From the NCBI GenBank assembly GCA_021462855.1, contig JAJTXQ010000014.1, forward strand, positions 106,042-170,041: a DNA stretch of 64,000 nt, in the 5' to 3' direction. Position 1 is the stretch's first letter. Every line of letters begins with the position of its first letter. A program made the position numbers and the translations under genes. This stretch comes from Dehalococcoidia bacterium. Lineage in GTDB: Bacteria; Chloroflexota; Dehalococcoidia; DSTF01; JACRBR01. Shown here one piece after another: positions 43,348 to 51,252 of this stretch. The notes beneath the pieces are model-generated. The model ran no database searches and was not told where the DNA came from. It saw only the letters and a list, made by a program, of their open reading frames with translations.

Positions 43348-44409
43348 TCAACTCGCCCGGACAACCCCTAACCCCGGCTGTGCCTGCAGCAGCCAACGGC
43401 AATCCTCACCGAGCTTCGTGCCCGTGAACGGGTCGTCGGCCAGCAGCAGGCAGCCGTCGAGGTCGACCCAGTCGGCGAGCGAGGCGACCGCGGCCGAAGC
43501 GGTGATCCCGACCAGCGTCTCCTCCATGCAGCCGAGAAAGCGCCTGAACCCCAGTTCGCGCGCGCGTTGCAGCATCCGCAACGCGGGCCCGACGCCGCCG
43601 CACTTCGCCAGCTTGACGTTCACGCCGGCGACCACGCCGACAAGCCTGTCGAGGTCGTTGACCGTCACCGCGCTTTCGTCGGCGACGATTGGAAGCGGCG
43701 ACCGCTCCTGCAGCCACGCGAGCTGGTCGAGGCGGTGCGCCGGAAACGGCTGTTCGACGAGTTCGACGCCCAGCTCGACGAGCGCCGGAAGCAGGCGCAA
43801 CGCCTCCTCCGGCTGCCAGGCTGTGTTCGCGTCGACCCTGATCGGGCCATCGAACCGGCGTCGCACGGCCTGGACCGTCGCCAGGTCGTGCGGCCCGCCG
43901 ACCTTCACTTTCAGCGCCGGGAAGTGCGCGGCCGCCGCGGCGCGGTCCGCAACGACGGATGGTTCATCCAGCCCCAGCGTGAAGTCCGTCGGCGGCACAT
44001 CGCGCGACGTCCCAAGCAACTCGTACAGCGGCACGCCAAGTTGCTTCGCCGCCAGGTCGTGGAGCGCGATATCGAGCGCGCATTTCGCGGCGCCGTTGTG
44101 GCCGAGCCTCACGTCGAACGCGGCGGCGGCAGCGCGCAGCGAGCGCCGGGCGCTGGCGATGTCACGCACGACGAAGGCAACGCCCTCCAGGGCCTCGATC
44201 AGCAGCGGAAACACGGCGACCATGGTGTCCGGCGTCTCCCCGTAATAGGTATCCGGGAAGCCCTCGCCGAGTCCGCAGTGTCCCGGCCAGTTCGTGTTGG
44301 TCAGCTCGACAACGACCGTGCGCGCCTGGTGCGCATCGAAGTCCCGCGCGATGCGAAACGGGTTCCGCAACCGCAGGGAAAGCGTCTCGTGACGCAGCGA
44401 CCACGTCAT
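43348..44409 (-). CDS. dgcA: Dipeptide epimerase/N-acyl amino acid racemase-like enolase-superfamily protein (DgcA-like)
   Basis: 353 residues from an ATG overlapping the DUF1611 stop by four bases. It is an enolase-superfamily barrel: catalytic lysine pair ALKVKVG (Lys167, Lys169), metal ligands Asp193 (RVDANTAW), Glu219 (LVEQPF) and Asp244 (VADES), and the second catalytic lysine in NVKLAKCGG. This is the L-Ala-D/L-Glu epimerase subgroup layout, which also contains DgcA, an N-acetyl-D-glutamate racemase. A DUF1611 gene directly upstream supports DgcA. The gene symbol is by homology and context. Confidence 0.8.
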   Translation of the reverse strand: MTWSLRHETLSLRLRNPFRIARDFDAHQARTVVVELTNTNWPGHCGLGEGFPDTYYGETPDTMVAVFPLLIEALEGVAFVVRDIASARRSLRAAAAAFDVRLGHNGAAKCALDIALHDLAAKQLGVPLYELLGTSRDVPPTDFTLGLDEPSVVADRAAAAAHFPALKVKVGGPHDLATVQAVRRRFDGPIRVDANTAWQPEEALRLLPALVELGVELVEQPFPAHRLDQLAWLQERSPLPIVADESAVTVNDLDRLVGVVAGVNVKLAKCGGVGPALRMLQRARELGFRRFLGCMEETLVGITASAAVASLADWVDLDGCLLLADDPFTGTKLGEDCRWLLQAQPGLGVVRAS

Positions 44410-45491
44410 GCGGGTTGACCCCCGAGCTGCTGCCGGATGGCGGCAAAGAGATCGTCTCCGCCAAACCGGAACGGGTCGGCCGCGGGTAACCCCACTTCGT
44501 CGGATACGGCGGCGATGATCTCTCGCGCCTCGGAATCGTCGGCGTACAACGACGTGTTGAGCGCGATCGCCACCACCTTCGATGGCGCAACGAGATTGGC
44601 GACCGTCTCGTGCGCACGAATGAACGCCGGCAGCGGCTTCAGCGGGTCCTCGTAGGCCGGCCAGTGGCTGCGATACAGCCTGCCGGGTTGGTGCACCATC
44701 ACCATCGCCTGCGGCGTCGCGCCGTGGATGAGGCCAACGGTGACGGAGGAATAGGCCGGGTGGTCGAGCGACCCCTGCCCCTCCACGAAGATCCAGTCGC
44801 CGCGCGCCTCCGCCTGCTCGACGAGCCACTCCACCGTGCCCTGGACGAAGTCCGCGGCGACGCGGTCAATCGTCACCCCCCACCCGGCGATCATCATGCC
44901 CGTCTGGCCGGTCGGGACGAACACCGATTGCACCCCTTGCCGCCGCGCCGCGTCCGTCAGTTCGAGCGCGACGCTCATCTTTCCGAGCGCGCAGTCGGTC
45001 CCGACGGTCAGGATCACCTGCTTGCCCGGCAGGTGCCGCCTGCCGGAGGAGATCTCCATGCGTTCCGGCGGGCGCCGCAGATCGACCAGGCGCCCCCCGC
45101 TCGCTCCGGCCAGCGCCGCGAACTCGGGGTCGTCGGCCAGGAACAGGTGCAACCCGCTCACCACATCGAGGCCACAGCGCAGCGCCTGCGAAACGATGCC
45201 TCGCCACGATGCGGGCAGCTTGCCGCCGGCTGGAGCGATACCGACGAGCAGCGTGTCCGGCGGCTCCGCGAGCGCCAGCGCATCGTCGAGTGACCCCACG
45301 AACGGGACATCGCGATATCGCGGATCGTCGCCCATGAACTCGCCGACGCGGCGGCCGGCGAGCGTCGAATCAATCACAGCGCGCACCGGATCGGGGCCGT
45401 AGCGCAATACCCCGCGCGCCGTCTTCGACGTCTCGCCCGCGAACTCGCCCTCCGCAAGGATCACGAGGCGTCGCGCCCCCGGTTCAGTCAT
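44406..45491 (-). CDS. dgcN: DUF1611 protein (DgcN-like N-acyltransferase)
   Basis: 361 residues. The N-terminal half has a Rossmann-like start (LVILAEGEFAG, KTARGVLRYGPD). The C-terminal half has a P-loop GTDCALGKM at 164-172, followed by VALELTDAARRQGV, which is characteristic of DUF1611. A member of this family, DgcN, has been described as a D-glutamate N-acetyltransferase acting with the racemase DgcA. The ATG at 45491 lies about 38 bases after a plausible promoter start. With the next gene it should convert D-Glu to N-acetyl-L-Glu. Confidence 0.8.
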   Translation of the reverse strand: MTEPGARRLVILAEGEFAGETSKTARGVLRYGPDPVRAVIDSTLAGRRVGEFMGDDPRYRDVPFVGSLDDALALAEPPDTLLVGIAPAGGKLPASWRGIVSQALRCGLDVVSGLHLFLADDPEFAALAGASGGRLVDLRRPPERMEISSGRRHLPGKQVILTVGTDCALGKMSVALELTDAARRQGVQSVFVPTGQTGMMIAGWGVTIDRVAADFVQGTVEWLVEQAEARGDWIFVEGQGSLDHPAYSSVTVGLIHGATPQAMVMVHQPGRLYRSHWPAYEDPLKPLPAFIRAHETVANLVAPSKVVAIALNTSLYADDSEAREIIAAVSDEVGLPAADPFRFGGDDLFAAIRQQLGGQPA

Positions 45492-45535
45492 GCCGTGTCA
45501 CCCGCTGTTCAGCGCATCCCACTGCCAGAGACGGC

Positions 45536-45564
45536 ATTCTAGGGTGCCACCCCGGCAGCCTCAA
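45536..45564 (-). promoter_or_regulatory. Promoter of the DUF1611/epimerase/serine hydrolase operon
   Basis: On the minus strand TTGAGG (45564-45559) and TAGAAT (45541-45536) are separated by exactly 17 bases, giving a transcription start near 45529. The DUF1611 ATG follows at 45491. The three downstream genes overlap or are close, so they probably form one transcript. Confidence 0.55.
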
Positions 45565-45781
45565 CCGACCTGCGATGGCGGCGCGGAAGGCGGCGAGCAG
45601 CGTGCGGGCAACCGGGCGACGCATGCCGGCGCCGAGTTGCGAGCACGCCGTGGTCCGGTGGTCCGCTTGTCAGCGCGGCCGGGAGAACGCACGCGGCAGC
45701 GCACGCAAAGCCGGGCCGTCGCACCTGGTCGCGATTCCGCCGCGGGCATTCACGCGCTCGCGGCCGGGTCACCGGCCAAAC

Positions 45782-46219
45782 CTACGCCGGCTGCGGGACG
45801 ACGAACTTCGTCTCGATCTCCGCCGAAGCGTTGAAGAACTGCTGGAACGTCTGGCCGTAGCGGTAGAACTTGTCCTTCTTGGTCTGGTCGTCCGACCGCG
45901 CGAACCCGTCCGGATCGACGAAGTCGATGCTGTTGAGCGTGTGCTGGCGGTCGGGCGCGCCGTTCTTCTTGATGTTCTCGATCATGTCGCGCCAGGTTTC
46001 GTACGGCGCCTCGAGGTAGAAGTCGGTGCTCGCGAGGTCGGCGACCGCGATGTTTCTCGCGCCGGTGCACTCGAAGGCATCAAAAGTGATCTCGAACGCC
46101 TTGTCGCGCACCTTCACGCCCATGACGGCGTCACACGTGCCGAACCGGTGGAGGCGGCCGTCGCGATTGACGACCTGCCGGACCGCCTCGAACCACTCGA
46201 GCGAAGGAAACTCAGCCAC
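45782..46219 (-). CDS. SCP2-like small protein (tentative)
   Basis: 145 residues, starting at GTG 46219 after AAAGGA. The pattern LEWFEAVRQVVNRDG followed by strands VMGVKVRDKAFEITFDAF and a helix ETWRDMIENIKK looks like a sterol-carrier-protein-2 fold, which binds fatty acids or sterols, but identity is tentative. The C-terminus has a distinctive FYRYGQTFQQFFN. It follows the ferritin-like gene with only 16 bases between and is likely co-transcribed. It may present or hold the lipid substrate of the ferritin-like proteins. Confidence 0.5.
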   Translation of the reverse strand: MAEFPSLEWFEAVRQVVNRDGRLHRFGTCDAVMGVKVRDKAFEITFDAFECTGARNIAVADLASTDFYLEAPYETWRDMIENIKKNGAPDRQHTLNSIDFVDPDGFARSDDQTKKDKFYRYGQTFQQFFNASAEIETKFVVPQPA

Positions 46220-46235
46220 GATTCGTTCCTTTCAA

Positions 46236-47450
46236 CTAGACGGACTGGTGCGCGGCCAGCGCGGGCCAGATCGTGCCACGGTGGTCCAGGCCCGCCGCCT
46301 CGACGCGGTCGAGGTAGCTCTGGATCTGGCGCGCGCGGAACGTCTTCAACTTCTGGAAGCCCTCGCCGATGTGCTCGAGGCCGCCGCCGAGGAGGATCGC
46401 GAGCGCTTCGCGCGACGACGGGTCATCGGCGAAGTCCTTCGCCAGGTACTCCTCGCCCTTCTGCAGGTAGCGGCGCACCTCTTCGCGCCGCTCCGGCTGG
46501 TGTTCGAGGAGGTAGCGCATGTGCTCGACGCCGTACGAAAGGTGACGCGCCTTGTCCTGCGCGGCGAGCGTGAACAGGCGCGCCTCCGCCTCGTTGTGTC
46601 CCAGCGCGCCGCCCAGTTGGTACAGCGACTGCACGAAGCTGTCGTTCAGGACGAACACGAGCGCCGCCATCTCCGAATAGCAGAGCGCATCGCGGATCGG
46701 CGCGAGCTGCCAGCCGACGCCCTGGACGCCGAGCCGGCCACCGTTGCACAGGGCGCGCTTGCGGAACGCCTCGAAGTGCCGCGCCGCGTCGAAGAGGACG
46801 GTCGAGAGGTACAGCTTCACCTCGTGGTATCCGAAGCTCACCTCACGGATCCACTTGCCGAGCGCGAGGATCACCATGTAGTTGTACTCGCACAGCGCGG
46901 TGCAGAGCTGGCCCATGGCCCGCTCCCGGTCCTCGGACAGCGGAGCGATGGTCTCCCACGGGATGTCGGTCGCCGGCGCCCAGCGCCGCTGGATCGCTTC
47001 TTCGTACAGCGACCCCACGTTATCCGCCCACACCTCGGCTTTGGCGTAGATCGTGTACCCCATGCTCACGGTGCCGGGCTTCACGTAGGAACCGCGCGGG
47101 CGCATCGTCTGGTCGGGCCACACATCGGGCACATCCGCGTATGACCCGACGTTGATGTCGTCGATCGTCAGGCCCTTCTTGCCGGGCCGTGCGCGGATGC
47201 CACGCTCGGTGTCGACGCGTGCCCACTTCATGCTGAGCTTCTCAACACCCGAGAGCCGCTTGAGGATCACCTGTCGTGCCTCCGCGGGTGTCAGGCCCGC
47301 GTCGAGCGCTTCGTGGATGAGCGCCTCGTCGACGCCTGCCTGCAGAGCGGCGGCGACGACCGGCAACGGCCAGTCCCTGGATTCAGCCTTGCGCCTGAGC
47401 TCGTCGGAGATACTGGCGGTCGCGCGTTCTTCGGCGGTCGTGTCGGCCAT
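46236..47450 (-). CDS. Ferritin-like protein with degenerate metal site
   Basis: 404 residues from the ATG at 47450 (AAGGAGG six bases upstream). It aligns with the next upstream gene over the whole ferritin-like bundle (GLTIDDINVGSYAD, WADNVGSLYEEAIQRRW, ATDIPWETI). At the two ExxH positions it reads FDAARH (222-225) and QDKARH (300-303), so Glu is replaced by Ala and Lys. Helix 3 has Asp270 where the paralogue has Glu219, and one helix 1 position is Asn190. An extra N-terminal helical stretch of about 70 residues (residues 11-68) is absent from the paralogue. It probably cannot hold a diiron centre. Confidence 0.7.
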   Translation of the reverse strand: MADTTAEERATASISDELRRKAESRDWPLPVVAAALQAGVDEALIHEALDAGLTPAEARQVILKRLSGVEKLSMKWARVDTERGIRARPGKKGLTIDDINVGSYADVPDVWPDQTMRPRGSYVKPGTVSMGYTIYAKAEVWADNVGSLYEEAIQRRWAPATDIPWETIAPLSEDRERAMGQLCTALCEYNYMVILALGKWIREVSFGYHEVKLYLSTVLFDAARHFEAFRKRALCNGGRLGVQGVGWQLAPIRDALCYSEMAALVFVLNDSFVQSLYQLGGALGHNEAEARLFTLAAQDKARHLSYGVEHMRYLLEHQPERREEVRRYLQKGEEYLAKDFADDPSSREALAILLGGGLEHIGEGFQKLKTFRARQIQSYLDRVEAAGLDHRGTIWPALAAHQSV

Positions 47451-47497
47451 GTGCATCCTCCTTCGGTCTTCCGGGTTTGTTGGCCTGAACGCCTTCG

Positions 47498-48574
47498 CTA
47501 TCGCTTCTTTGGCGGGTCGAGGAGCATCATGAAGCCCGGGTTCATGCGGTATCGCCGGTCGGCGAGCCCCGCGACTTCCAGGCGGTGCATGTACTCGTTC
47601 GCTTGCTTCTTGGTGAGCGCGAGCGCCATCTCGGCGCCCTTGTCGATGTTGTCCTTGCCGCCACCCATCGTGATCAGGAGCGCTTCCTGCAGGCCCGAGT
47701 TCGCGTCGGACGGGTGGCCGAAGAGCTGCTCGGCGCGGTCGAGGTAGTGGTGGATCTCCTCACGGCGCTCTGGCGCGTGCTGGAGGACGTACCGCAGGTG
47801 CATGACGCCGAAGCCGACGTGCCGCGACTCATCCTGGGCGCAGAGGCGGAAGATCATCTTTTCGGCCTCGTTCTGGGCGATGAACTCGCCGGTGCGGAAC
47901 ATCGTCTGGACGAAGCCCTCCGCCAGCACGTGCATCAGCGCCGACATCTCGGTGAAGTCCTTCGCATCGAGGATGTTGCGGAGCCCGCGCGTCGCGCCCG
48001 TTGCCTCGAGCAGGCCGCAGCCGTTCGCCAGCGCGCGCTTGCGGAACACATCGAGATGGCGCGCCTCGTCCATCACCTGCGTCACGAGGTACAGGGCGAC
48101 CTCGAAGTGGTCGGGGCTGATCTGCTTCAGCCACTGCCCGGGCGCGTCGCCGGCGATGAACTCGACCTCGGTGAGGAAGGTGCAGATCTGGCAGATCGCC
48201 TCCTCCACCTCATCCGGCAGCGGCTCGATCGACTCCCACGGGATGTCCGTGGCCGAGCTCCACTGCCGCTGCAGCGCTTCTTCGTAAATGAGGGTCGCGT
48301 TGTCGGCCCAGATGTCGCTCTTCTCCGGCACGTAGTACCCGGTGCGGATCACGCCGGGCCGGGCAATGGAGCCGCGCACGCGCGTCGTGCCGTGTCGGGC
48401 GACCTCCGGCGCATCTCCGTACACGCCGATGTTGATGTCATCCAGCGTGAGCCCGTGCCTGCCCGGCTTTGCGTTGACCGCCGGAGGCCCCTCGGTGGTG
48501 AGCCAGCTCAGGTCCAGCTCAGGCATGTCAGGCTGCTTGCGCAGCGTCTCGATGACTGCGGGATCGATTGCCAT
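47498..48574 (-). CDS. Ferritin-like diiron protein, intact metal motifs
   Basis: 358 residues from the ATG at 48574, after AGGAGAC. Both ferritin ExxH motifs are present: MDEARH (Glu170-x-x-His173) and QDESRH (Glu249-x-x-His252). Candidate helix 1 and helix 3 ligands are Glu136/Glu138 (TEVEF) and Glu219 (LAEGF). The ligand spacing recalls AurF-type N-oxygenases. The probable role is an oxygen-activating diiron enzyme on an unknown substrate. It precedes the degenerate paralogue by 47 bases, and an inverted repeat lies about 90 bases upstream of its start. Confidence 0.72.
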   Translation of the reverse strand: MAIDPAVIETLRKQPDMPELDLSWLTTEGPPAVNAKPGRHGLTLDDINIGVYGDAPEVARHGTTRVRGSIARPGVIRTGYYVPEKSDIWADNATLIYEEALQRQWSSATDIPWESIEPLPDEVEEAICQICTFLTEVEFIAGDAPGQWLKQISPDHFEVALYLVTQVMDEARHLDVFRKRALANGCGLLEATGATRGLRNILDAKDFTEMSALMHVLAEGFVQTMFRTGEFIAQNEAEKMIFRLCAQDESRHVGFGVMHLRYVLQHAPERREEIHHYLDRAEQLFGHPSDANSGLQEALLITMGGGKDNIDKGAEMALALTKKQANEYMHRLEVAGLADRRYRMNPGFMMLLDPPKKR

Positions 48575-48659
48575 GGCGCGTCTCCTGTTGCTTGCGGCGC
48601 GAGTCCGGATCATGGCCGGATAGTGCGTAGACGTTGCTCCGCCGGGCACCTTTCGGGAA

Positions 48660-48675
48660 AGGGCCAATAGGCCCT
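48660..48675. promoter_or_regulatory. Inverted repeat upstream of ferritin-like genes
   Basis: AGGGCC-AATA-GGCCCT is a perfect 6-base inverted repeat with an A/T-only spacer, about 90 bases upstream of the ferritin-like start at 48574. It could be an operator. The 196-base gap to the GH32 gene contains nothing else I can support. Confidence 0.25.
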
Positions 48676-48770
48676 ATGAGCCGCAGATGGACCGAAGCGG
48701 CGACTGCCATCGCGATGCCGTGACCGGCGCATTCGCAATGCGACACAGTGCGCTGGCTGCGCGCGGGCCC

Positions 48771-50201
48771 TCAGGGTGCAACGGGGAGCACGCGGTCGCC
48801 TCGCCAGATCGGACGCATCTCCCACGCGTGCAGCGCTCGAAGCGCCGCGGGCCCGCCGACCGCGAACGGGCGCACGCCGCGGCTCTCGGGCAGCGTCGGG
48901 TACACGCGGCTGCTGAGGACGACGCGGTCATTGGCAAAGACCTCGATGACGGAGCCGTCGAGAAAGACGCGGAGCGTGAGCGCTTCACCCGGTGCGAGCC
49001 CCATCGGCGCTGCCCGGACATCGCGCGCCGCGCCGGGGTCCAGGCTCGATGCGCTGCGGTCGAGCACCAGCGCCTGCCGAGCGCCGTCAAAGAAGAGGCG
49101 CGTCCGCTCCGCGCCATCGGGCGACTCGAACAGATGCAGCCCGAACTGGCGTGCGCCGCCCGCGGCGAACACCGCCTCGAGCTCGAGCCGCGTGCCGGCG
49201 ATGGCGATCTCGCCGCCTCCGTCGCCCGGGCGCACCGGCACGTCGCGGTAATGCGAATGCGCGCCGCGAAGAGACGTGATCTCGTGGACGGGGCGTACGC
49301 GCAGCGTCCCGTCGCGGTTCATCGAAAGCTCGGTGGGCAGTGACAGCGCGCCCGACCCCCCTGCGGCGACCTGCGCGTCCGCGCCCCGGTTCTCGCGGAG
49401 CCAGCCCCACATCAGCCGGCGTCCCCGGTCGTCCAGCATCACCTGCGGCGCGTAGAACGAGCCGCCCTCGTCCAGCACGGTCGTCTCTTCGGGCACAAAA
49501 CGGTGCGCGCGGTACTCGCCGGTCATGCACAACACGCTGCCCGGGGGGATCGACGATACCAGCAGGACGTGCCGGTCACCGGCCGGGAAGAAGTTCGGGC
49601 ACTCCCACATGTCCCCGGTGTCCTCGCGGTCGCTGATGCACAGCTCGTGCAGGTACTCCCAGCGCACGAGGTCCGGCGACCGGTACAGCAGCACCGCGCC
49701 GCCACGGCCCTTGATGCCCGACCCGATCGCGCAGTACCAGCCATCGTCCTCACGCCAGACGAACGGGTCGCGGAAGCCGCGCACGGCGAGCGACGGCGGT
49801 GGCGCGGCAATCACCGGGTTGTCGCGGCGCCTGGTCCACGCCGCGAGGTCGGGGTCGCCGGGATCGGCGGCCTCTGCCACGCACTGCACCTCGGGGCCGA
49901 TGCCCGTGTAGACCAGCGTCGGTGTCCCGTCGCGGTCGACGGCGCAGCCGGAGAACACGCCGTCCTTGTCGGGCCCTCCGGGGACGGGCGCGAGCGCCAC
50001 CGGCAAATCGTGCCAGTAGACGAGGTCGTCGGAGACCGCGTGCCCCCAGTGAATCGTGCCGTGGAACGCGCCGTTCGGGTTGTACTGGTAAAAGAGGTGG
50101 TAGCGGTCCCGCCAATGAATGAGGCCGTTCGGGTCGTTGATCCAGTTCGCCGGCGGCAGGAAGTGAAACGCCGGACGATGCGGGTCCTCCGGCCGGCTCA
50201 A
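48771..50201 (-). CDS. Glycoside hydrolase family 32 (invertase/fructan hydrolase type)
   Basis: 476 residues. The GH32 motifs are intact: WINDPNG at 20-26 with the nucleophile Asp23, FRDPFVW (Arg144-Asp145-Pro146) with the transition-state Asp, and WEC (Glu200-Cys201) with the acid/base Glu. A C-terminal beta-sandwich follows (from about residue 330). There is no signal peptide, so it acts in the cytosol on sucrose, sucrose phosphate or fructo-oligosaccharide. Start is TTG at 50201 with a weak ribosome site, so the true start is uncertain. The gap 50202-50478 upstream shows no gene. Confidence 0.88.
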   Translation of the reverse strand: MSRPEDPHRPAFHFLPPANWINDPNGLIHWRDRYHLFYQYNPNGAFHGTIHWGHAVSDDLVYWHDLPVALAPVPGGPDKDGVFSGCAVDRDGTPTLVYTGIGPEVQCVAEAADPGDPDLAAWTRRRDNPVIAAPPPSLAVRGFRDPFVWREDDGWYCAIGSGIKGRGGAVLLYRSPDLVRWEYLHELCISDREDTGDMWECPNFFPAGDRHVLLVSSIPPGSVLCMTGEYRAHRFVPEETTVLDEGGSFYAPQVMLDDRGRRLMWGWLRENRGADAQVAAGGSGALSLPTELSMNRDGTLRVRPVHEITSLRGAHSHYRDVPVRPGDGGGEIAIAGTRLELEAVFAAGGARQFGLHLFESPDGAERTRLFFDGARQALVLDRSASSLDPGAARDVRAAPMGLAPGEALTLRVFLDGSVIEVFANDRVVLSSRVYPTLPESRGVRPFAVGGPAALRALHAWEMRPIWRGDRVLPVAP

Positions 50202-50478
50202 CGGCGTGCCCGCCGCCGGAGGTTAGAGGATCGCGCGGATGCCAGGCCCGCGATGGCGCGCCCGCAGGTCGACACCCGCCACCGTCCCGTGTGTCGAAGC
50301 TTCATTCGATTGCGCCTCCGCCTTCGGCGCGCCGGCCACGCGGCCACGGGCTGCCCGACCTACCGATCGTCCGCCCGAGGGAAGCGCCCGGCAAGCCGGG
50401 TTCGGCCACGATTTGTGACCATCGCCGCCACAACCCGTCAACGGCGGTCGCGGTGTTCGTCTGTTCGTATCCCGGCCG

Positions 50479-51252
50479 TCACTTGCGGGCGGCGATGACG
50501 ACGCTCGCGCCCAGAAGGTGCGCAAAGAGCGCCTCCGGCAGCGGCGCGGTGAGGAGGAAGTACCACCGGCGCCCGCTCTCGCTGCGCTTGAGGCGCCAGT
50601 CCCGGTTCAGGCGGACCGTGGCCTCGGAGAATCCGCAGCCGGCGACCTGGCGTCGCCATTCGCGTAGCGTGTAGACGGCTTCCTTCACGCCGAGCTCGCC
50701 GTGGCGCCGCGCGAACGGGCTGAGTCGCGAGTCCCGCCAGAAACCACGCAGAGCGGGCGCGGCGGCGAACTCGTCCATCCCGAAGTACCGGCCGCCGGGC
50801 TTGAGCACGCGTTTCACCTCGCGCATCACCGCGCTCACATCGCCCGCGTGATGAAGCACCGCGATCCCGAACACCAGGTCGAAGGTCTCGTCGGCGAACG
50901 GGAGGTTCGCCATGTCGCAGGCGCCGGCGTGATCCGGGCGAGCGCCAATATCGGCATACGTGGCCGTTGCCAGGCGAAAGACCGAAGGCGAGACGTCGGT
51001 GGCCGTGACGGTCGCCGCCGGCTTGTGTTGCTTGAGGATGGCGCTCGCCCAGCCCAGGCCGGCGCCTATCTCGAGCACGTTGCCTTCGACGGGACCGCTG
51101 AGCAACAGGCGCTGGAGCCCGCGCACGAGGTGTGACTTCGTCTCGCGCCAGTCTCGCTCGTGTGCCGGCGCCGTGTCACGCCAGTAGCGCTCCTCTTCGG
51201 CGAGGTGGTTGTGGCCGGCGTGATCGCTGTGCTCGTGGGCCGGCGAGCTCAT
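50479..51252 (-). CDS. Class I SAM-dependent methyltransferase
   Basis: 257 residues. Motif I is LEIGAGLGWAS (about 60-70); motif II-like GACDMANLPFADETFDLVFGIAVLHH follows, as in the Methyltransf_11 group. The N-terminal 20 residues are His- and Glu-rich (AHEHSDHAGHNHLAEEE). The start overlaps the upstream GH99-like gene (ATGA). It is the last gene of the polysaccharide operon, so it may methylate a sugar residue or lipid carrier; that is inference. Confidence 0.8.
   Translation of the reverse strand: MSSPAHEHSDHAGHNHLAEEERYWRDTAPAHERDWRETKSHLVRGLQRLLLSGPVEGNVLEIGAGLGWASAILKQHKPAATVTATDVSPSVFRLATATYADIGARPDHAGACDMANLPFADETFDLVFGIAVLHHAGDVSAVMREVKRVLKPGGRYFGMDEFAAAPALRGFWRDSRLSPFARRHGELGVKEAVYTLREWRRQVAGCGFSEATVRLNRDWRLKRSESGRRWYFLLTAPLPEALFAHLLGASVVIAARK

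Noticed and set aside
45492-45781. Small gene in the 290-base gap
   Set aside because: Open frames here are Arg/Ala-rich with no ribosome site; the gap holds the operon promoter at 45536-45564 and nothing else supported.
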